Below, in pieces: positions 59,467 through 64,000 of a stretch of DNA of 64,000 nt. The DNA is taken from contig SVEC01000003.1 in the NCBI GenBank assembly GCA_015057555.1, positions 124,001-188,000 on the forward strand. The letters run 5' to 3'. The translations under genes were made by a program, and so were the position numbers. Within the stretch, counting starts at the first letter, position 1. Each line of letters opens with the position of its first letter. The DNA is from Lachnospiraceae bacterium (GTDB lineage Bacteria; Bacillota; Clostridia; Lachnospirales; Lachnospiraceae). Under the pieces are notes generated by a model. It was not told the origin of the DNA. It was given only the letters and a program-made list of their open reading frames with translations, and ran no database searches.

Positions 59467-62034
59467 ATGGGATTATTTGAAAAGGTGTTTGGAACACACA
59501 GCGAGAAGGAACTAAAGAAAATCACACCACTTGTGGATAAGATTGAGGCTTTAGATTCTAAGATGCAGGCCTTAAGTGATGAGGAGCTTAAAGCAAAAAC
59601 TTCAGAGTTTAAGGAAAGACTTGCCAAAGGGGAGACCTTAGATGATATTTTGGTAGATGCATTTGCAGTAGTTAGGGAGGCTTCTGCCAGAGTACTTAAT
59701 ATGAAGCATTACAGAGTTCAGCTTATGGGTGGTATCCTGCTTCATCAGGGTAGAATTCCAGAGATGCGAACAGGTGAAGGTAAGACCTTAGTGTCTACAT
59801 TGCCTGCTTATTTGAATGCCTTAGAGGGGAAGGGTGTTCATATAGTTACAGTAAATGATTACCTTGCAAAGCGTGATGCTGAGTGGATGGGTCAGATTCA
59901 TGAATTCCTTGGCCTTAAGGTAGGTGTTATTCTTAACAGCTATAATAAGGACCAGCGTCGCGAGGCTTATAATTGTGATATTACCTATGTTACTAACAAT
60001 GAGCTTGGTTTCGATTACCTTAGAGATAATATGGTTATATATAAGGAACAGTTAGTTCAGAGAGAGCTTAACTACGCCATCGTGGATGAGGTTGACTCTG
60101 TACTTATTGATGAGGCTAGAACTCCACTTATTATTTCAGGACAGAGTGGAAAGTCTACAGACCTTTACAAGATGTGTGACTACCTTGCTAGACGTATGAA
60201 GCGTGGTACAGCATCTCTTGATGTTCGTAAGATTGATGCTCTTCTTGGAAATGTTCAGGAGGAGGATGGAGACTACCTGGTAGACGAGAAGGATAAGCAG
60301 GTAGTACTTACTGCACAGGGTGTTAAGGAGGTTGAGCAGTTCTTCCACATTGAAAACTTCTCTGATGCAGAAAATCTTGATATTCAGCACAATATGCAGC
60401 AGGCTCTTAAGGCCCATGCACTTATGTTTAAGGACAAGGACTACGTTGTAGACGGAGACCAGGTTCTTATAGTAGATGAGTTTACCGGACGTATTATGCC
60501 AGGTAGAAGATTCTCAGATGGTCTTCACCAGGCTATAGAGGCAAAGGAAAATGTTAAGGTTAAGAGAGAAAGTAGAACTCTTGCCACTATTACCTTCCAG
60601 AACTTCTTTAACAAGTACAATAAGAAGGCTGGTATGACTGGTACAGCTCTTACTGAGGAGAATGAGTTTAGAGAGATTTACGGCATGGACGTTGTTGAGG
60701 TTCCTACTAATCTCCCAGTAGCAAGAATAGATCATCAGGATTCTGTATTTAAGACAAAGAGAGAGAAGCTGAATGCTATAGTTGCATCTGTAGCTGAAGC
60801 TCATGAGAAGGGACAGCCAGTTCTTGTTGGTACAATTACCATCGATGCATCAGAAGAGCTTAGTAAGATGCTTTCTAAGAAGGGAATTCAGCACAAGGTA
60901 CTTAATGCTAAGTTCCATGAGATGGAGGCAGAAATCGTTGCAAATGCAGGTCAGAAGGGTGCCGTTACCATAGCCACAAATATGGCTGGTCGTGGTACTG
61001 ATATTAAGCTTGGAGAAGGCGTTGCAGACCTTGGTGGTCTTAAGATTATAGGTACAGAGAGACATGAGTCTCGTCGTATTGATAATCAGCTTAGAGGACG
61101 TTCCGGTAGACAGGGAGACCCAGGTGAGTCAAAGTTCTACCTTTCACTGGATGATGACCTTATGAGACTTTTCGGTTCAGAGAAGGTTAAGGCAATATAT
61201 GATACTCTTAGAATTCCAGAAGGTCAGGAGATTGTACACGGTACAATTACCAAGTTCATAGAGAAGGCCCAGAAGAAGATAGAGGGTAACAACTTTGCCA
61301 TAAGAAGAAATCTTCTGGAGTACGACCAGGTAAATAATGACCAGAGAGAGGTTATCTACGCAGAGCGTAGAAGAGTTCTTGATGGTGAGAATATGAGAGA
61401 GCCTATATTTAAGATGGTTCAGGAAACTGTAGAGGCCTATGTTGACAGAACCTGTTCAGCAGACCTTACTCCGGAAGAGTGGGAGCTTGAGGAGCTTAAC
61501 AGAACGCTTATACCAATCATTCCATTTGAGAAGATTGAGCTTACTGAGAAGGAGATGAACTCAGGTAACGTTAAGGCCTTCAAGCAGAGACTTAAGGAGG
61601 AGGCTGCCAAGATTTACGAGGCTAAGGAGGCAGAGTTCCCAGAGTCAGAGCATATGAGAGAGGTAGAGAGAGTGCTCCTATTAAAGGTTATTGATAAGAA
61701 GTGGATGTCTCATATCGATGATATGACACAGCTTCGTCAGGGTATTTCTCTTCAGGCATATGGTAGCAAGGATCCTGTAGTTGAGTATAAGTTTACAGGC
61801 TTTGATATGTTCAATGATATGAAGAACGCTATCCGTGAGGATACTGTTAAGTTAATTCTTCATGCTAGAATCGAGCAGAAGGTTGAGCGTGAGGAGGTTG
61901 CTAAGGTAACTGGAACTAACAGAGATGATTCTGTTAAGCAGGGACCTGTTAAGAGAGATTCCGCAAAGATTGGACGTAACGACCCATGTCCTTGTGGCTC
62001 AGGCAAGAAGTATAAGGTTTGCTGTGGCAGATAG
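59467..62034 (+). CDS. secA: Preprotein translocase ATPase SecA
   Basis: SecA drives Sec-dependent export. The 855 residues show MRTGEGKTL (Walker A), [20 protein letters not shown] (DEAD-like box), [24 protein letters not shown] and [10 protein letters not shown], and end with the zinc site [20 protein letters not shown] 59467 follows GGAGG at 59457-59461. prfB follows, as in Bacillus secA-prfB. One SecA is seen here; it handles the signal-peptide proteins, not T7SS cargo. Confidence 0.97.
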   Translation: MGLFEKVFGTHSEKELKKITPLVDKIEALDSKMQALSDEELKAKTSEFKERLAKGETLDDILVDAFAVVREASARVLNMKHYRVQLMGGILLHQGRIPEMRTGEGKTLVSTLPAYLNALEGKGVHIVTVNDYLAKRDAEWMGQIHEFLGLKVGVILNSYNKDQRREAYNCDITYVTNNELGFDYLRDNMVIYKEQLVQRELNYAIVDEVDSVLIDEARTPLIISGQSGKSTDLYKMCDYLARRMKRGTASLDVRKIDALLGNVQEEDGDYLVDEKDKQVVLTAQGVKEVEQFFHIENFSDAENLDIQHNMQQALKAHALMFKDKDYVVDGDQVLIVDEFTGRIMPGRRFSDGLHQAIEAKENVKVKRESRTLATITFQNFFNKYNKKAGMTGTALTEENEFREIYGMDVVEVPTNLPVARIDHQDSVFKTKREKLNAIVASVAEAHEKGQPVLVGTITIDASEELSKMLSKKGIQHKVLNAKFHEMEAEIVANAGQKGAVTIATNMAGRGTDIKLGEGVADLGGLKIIGTERHESRRIDNQLRGRSGRQGDPGESKFYLSLDDDLMRLFGSEKVKAIYDTLRIPEGQEIVHGTITKFIEKAQKKIEGNNFAIRRNLLEYDQVNNDQREVIYAERRRVLDGENMREPIFKMVQETVEAYVDRTCSADLTPEEWELEELNRTLIPIIPFEKIELTEKEMNSGNVKAFKQRLKEEAAKIYEAKEAEFPESEHMREVERVLLLKVIDKKWMSHIDDMTQLRQGISLQAYGSKDPVVEYKFTGFDMFNDMKNAIREDTVKLILHARIEQKVEREEVAKVTGTNRDDSVKQGPVKRDSAKIGRNDPCPCGSGKKYKVCCGR

Positions 62035-62067
62035 TCCCAGCAATACCTTTGTAAAGAAGGTGATTAA

Positions 62068-63187
62068 GTGTTAGAGTTAGATCAGTACAAGTTTATACTT
62101 GGAGAATATAAAACTCCACTTAGTGAAGTGAGGGATTCACTTTGACATAGCAGGTAAGACTATGCGGATTGAGCTTCTGGAGGGTAAGCTGGAGCAGCCA
62201 AGCTTCTGGGACAATGTGTCAGAAAGTCAAAATGTTATGAAGGAGCTGAAAAATCTTAAGGATACTATAGAGGAATTTGAAGAGCTTAAGGGACAGTACG
62301 AAGATATTGAAACTATGATTTCTCTTGTGGAAGAGGAAAATGATGAAAGCTTTGTGGGTGAAATTGGAGAGCTGTTAGATTCCTTTAAAACTAACTTTGA
62401 TGCATTTAAGATAAAAACTCTTTTGTCTGGAGAGTTTGACGGTAACAATGCAGTTCTTACCCTTCATGCCGGAACAGGTGGCACTGAAGCATGTGATTGG
62501 GTTAGTATGCTTTATCGCATGTATCAGCGTTGGGCTGACAAGAAGGGCTTTAGCTTAGAGGTTTTAGATTATCTGGATGGTGAAGAGGCTGGAATTAAGT
62601 CAGTAACATTTCAGGTGAATGGCATCAATGCTTACGGCTTCTTAAAATCCGAGAAGGGTGTTCACAGATTGGTTAGAATTTCCCCGTTTAATGCGGCGGG
62701 AAAGAGACAGACCTCCTTTGCAGCTCTTGATGTAATGCCTGAGATTAATGAAGAAATAGAGATAGAGATTAATGATGAGGACCTTCGTATAGACAAGTAC
62801 CGCTCAAGTGGTGCTGGAGGTCAGCATGTAAATAAGACTGAATCTGCAATTAGAATAACACATATTCCTACTGGAGTTGTGGTTCAGTGTCAAAATGAAA
62901 GGTCACAGCATAGCAATAAGGATAAGGCTATGAAAATGCTTAAGGCTAAGCTGTATCTTATAAAACAGCAGGAAAATCTGGAGAAAATATCAGATATTCG
63001 TGGTGAGGTAACTGATAATGGCTGGGGTAGCCAGATTCGTTCCTACGTTCTTCAACCATACACCATGGTTAAGGACCATAGAACTAGTCAAGAGGTTGGT
63101 AATGCCCAGGCGGTTTTGGATGGTGACATAGATCCATTTGTGAATGCCTACTTAAAATGGATTAACACCGCAGGAAAAGAGGAGTGA
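62068..63187 (+). CDS. prfB: Peptide chain release factor 2, programmed +1 frameshift
   Basis: RF2 ends translation at UGA and UAA. The first part reads from GTG 62068 for 25 codons to an in-frame TGA at 62143-62145 in the sequence CTTTGAC; a +1 shift there continues as DIAGKTMRIELLEGKLEQPS to the stop at 63187, giving the normal N-terminus. An AGGG lies 5 bases before the shift site. Later motifs are SPF (RISPFNAAGKRQ), which reads the codon, and GGQ (SGAGGQHVNK). Reading only from a later ATG would lose the N-terminus. Confidence 0.93.
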
Positions 63188-63191
63188 TAAT

Positions 63192-63674
63192 ATGGCAGAG
63201 ATAAAGTATATGGTTTTTGGATTAGAGGATCAATTGTACAGCCTTAAGCTCTCAAATATTAACGGTATAGAGTACATTTACAATATAGTACCTGTACCTG
63301 CTGGAGCCAAGTTTATGAAGGGTATCATACACCTTCGTAACCAAATTGTGCCTGTATTTAATCTGAAGGAAAAGTTTGGAATAGAGGAAACAAACACCAG
63401 CACAGAGAAGCAGCTTCTCATAACAGAGACCCACGGTATGAAGCTTGCCATAGAGGTTGACTCAGTTAAAGGTATTATCCCAGTACCAGAGGAAGATATC
63501 AAAAAGGTTCCAGAAGTGGTAAAGGGCGGAGATACAGGCTATTTGGAGAATGTAATTAAGGTTACGCTTCCAGAGACTATGAAAACAGAGATAGTAATTA
63601 CTATTTCCATAGATAACCTTATGCCAGATGCTGACTTTGATAATATTTCCAGCTCCATAGAGGGTATGGAATAA
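63192..63674 (+). CDS. cheW: CheW-like chemotaxis coupling protein
   Basis: CheW links chemoreceptors to the CheA kinase. The 160-residue protein has the family pattern: YMVFGLEDQLYSLKLSNING, IVPVPAGAKFMKGIIHLRNQ, VPVFNLKEKFG and VEVDSVKGIIPVPEEDI. It starts 4 bases after prfB. Other chemotaxis genes are not in the window; YjfB nearby also hints at motility. Confidence 0.9.
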   Translation: MAEIKYMVFGLEDQLYSLKLSNINGIEYIYNIVPVPAGAKFMKGIIHLRNQIVPVFNLKEKFGIEETNTSTEKQLLITETHGMKLAIEVDSVKGIIPVPEEDIKKVPEVVKGGDTGYLENVIKVTLPETMKTEIVITISIDNLMPDADFDNISSSIEGME

Positions 63675-63712
63675 ATTGACTAGAAAATAAATTGCAAGAG
63701 GAGATTTTGAGG

Positions 63713-64000
63713 ATGATAAATATTGCAGTTCTTGGATACGGTACAGTTGGTTCAGGTGTTGTAGAGGTAATCAACACTAACCATGCTAGCATTAATAAGA
63801 GAGCAGGTCAGGACATCAATATTAAGTATGTTCTTGACCTAAGAGAGTTTCCTGGAGATCCAGTTCAGGAGATATTGGTACATGATTATAATGTGATTTT
63901 AAATGACCCTGAGGTTAAAATAGTAGTTGAGGTTATGGGCGGAATTAATCCTGCTTATAGCTTTGTTAAGAGTGCACTTGAGGCTGGTAAGAGCGTTTGT
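63713..64000 (+). CDS. hom: Homoserine dehydrogenase (3' end outside window)
   Basis: The 96 codons seen give MINIAVLGYGTVGSGVVEV, the NAD(P)-binding start of homoserine dehydrogenase, and IVVEVMGGINPAYSFVKSAL, the family's VVELMGG-type motif. The enzyme makes homoserine for threonine and methionine synthesis. AGAGGAG lies 9 bases before ATG 63713. Confidence 0.9.
   Translation, partial: MINIAVLGYGTVGSGVVEVINTNHASINKRAGQDINIKYVLDLREFPGDPVQEILVHDYNVILNDPEVKIVVEVMGGINPAYSFVKSALEAGKSVC

Overview
The window looks like chromosomal DNA of an anaerobic, low-GC Firmicute of the Lachnospiraceae type (Butyrivibrio/Lachnospira/Roseburia relatives are plausible; the genus is not determined). Reasons: [FeFe]-hydrogenase maturases (hydG, hydF), pyruvate formate-lyase, a VKTGD-type surface-anchor tail, an HPr/enzyme I pair, MecA, a secA-prfB pair, and strong AGGAGG ribosome sites in AT-rich intergenic DNA. 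I saw no rRNA, tRNA, CRISPR array, transposase or phage genes.

Layout. 0-2.7 kb: a DnaD-domain replication gene (cut by the window start) and murC, separated by arrays of DnaA boxes. 2.8-5.4 kb: nadB-nadC and a small membrane protein. 5.4-7.4 kb: ptsH-ptsI. 7.5-8.8 kb: a lipoprotein and an Ala/Lys/Glu-rich coiled-coil protein. 9.1-15.4 kb: pyruvate kinase, an HD phosphohydrolase, hydG, two small membrane proteins, a GC-rich structured RNA, and hydF. 15.6-20.5 kb: a secreted surface protein, two family 2 glycosyltransferases with a DUF2304 protein, and a 2[4Fe-4S] ferredoxin. 21-25.5 kb: mecA, a Bax inhibitor-1 family protein, a DUF1858 protein, and a transmembrane Ser/Thr kinase with a zinc ribbon.

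25.6-28.3 kb holds a split pyruvate formate-lyase. A 680-residue body with the Cys-Cys active site lacks the glycyl radical domain. That domain is a separate 82-residue gene. Between them lies a 70-residue protein that resembles the start of the radical domain but carries CX2CX6C instead of RVSGYA. The activase gene pflA lies about 27 kb downstream at 54.9 kb, and the DNA between is a type VII secretion (T7SS) locus.

The T7SS locus (29-54.8 kb) has a core of an FHA-fused inactive trypsin-like membrane protein, a DUF6382-like/FHA protein, a CpaE/MinD-like ATPase, a YukD-like ubiquitin fold and a 1509-residue EssC-type ATPase. No EsaA, EssA or canonical EssB is recognisable. Around it are cargo modules: one with an HExxH metallopeptidase effector and two tandem membrane-anchored candidate immunity proteins; two homologous modules of coiled-coil protein, two small helical proteins, large LXG-like effector and membrane-anchored candidate immunity proteins; and a third LXG module with a DUF4176 protein. 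A pair of W-less WXG100-like genes is present twice, 5571 bp apart, nearly identical. The Ser/Thr kinase upstream and the FHA domains suggest control by phosphorylation.

54.9-64 kb: pflA, an amidase, a YjfB-family peptide, an SH3/NlpC-P60 peptidoglycan hydrolase behind a consensus promoter flanked by WalR-like TGTAAC boxes, long-form hpf, secA, prfB (with the programmed +1 frameshift), cheW and the start of a homoserine dehydrogenase gene.
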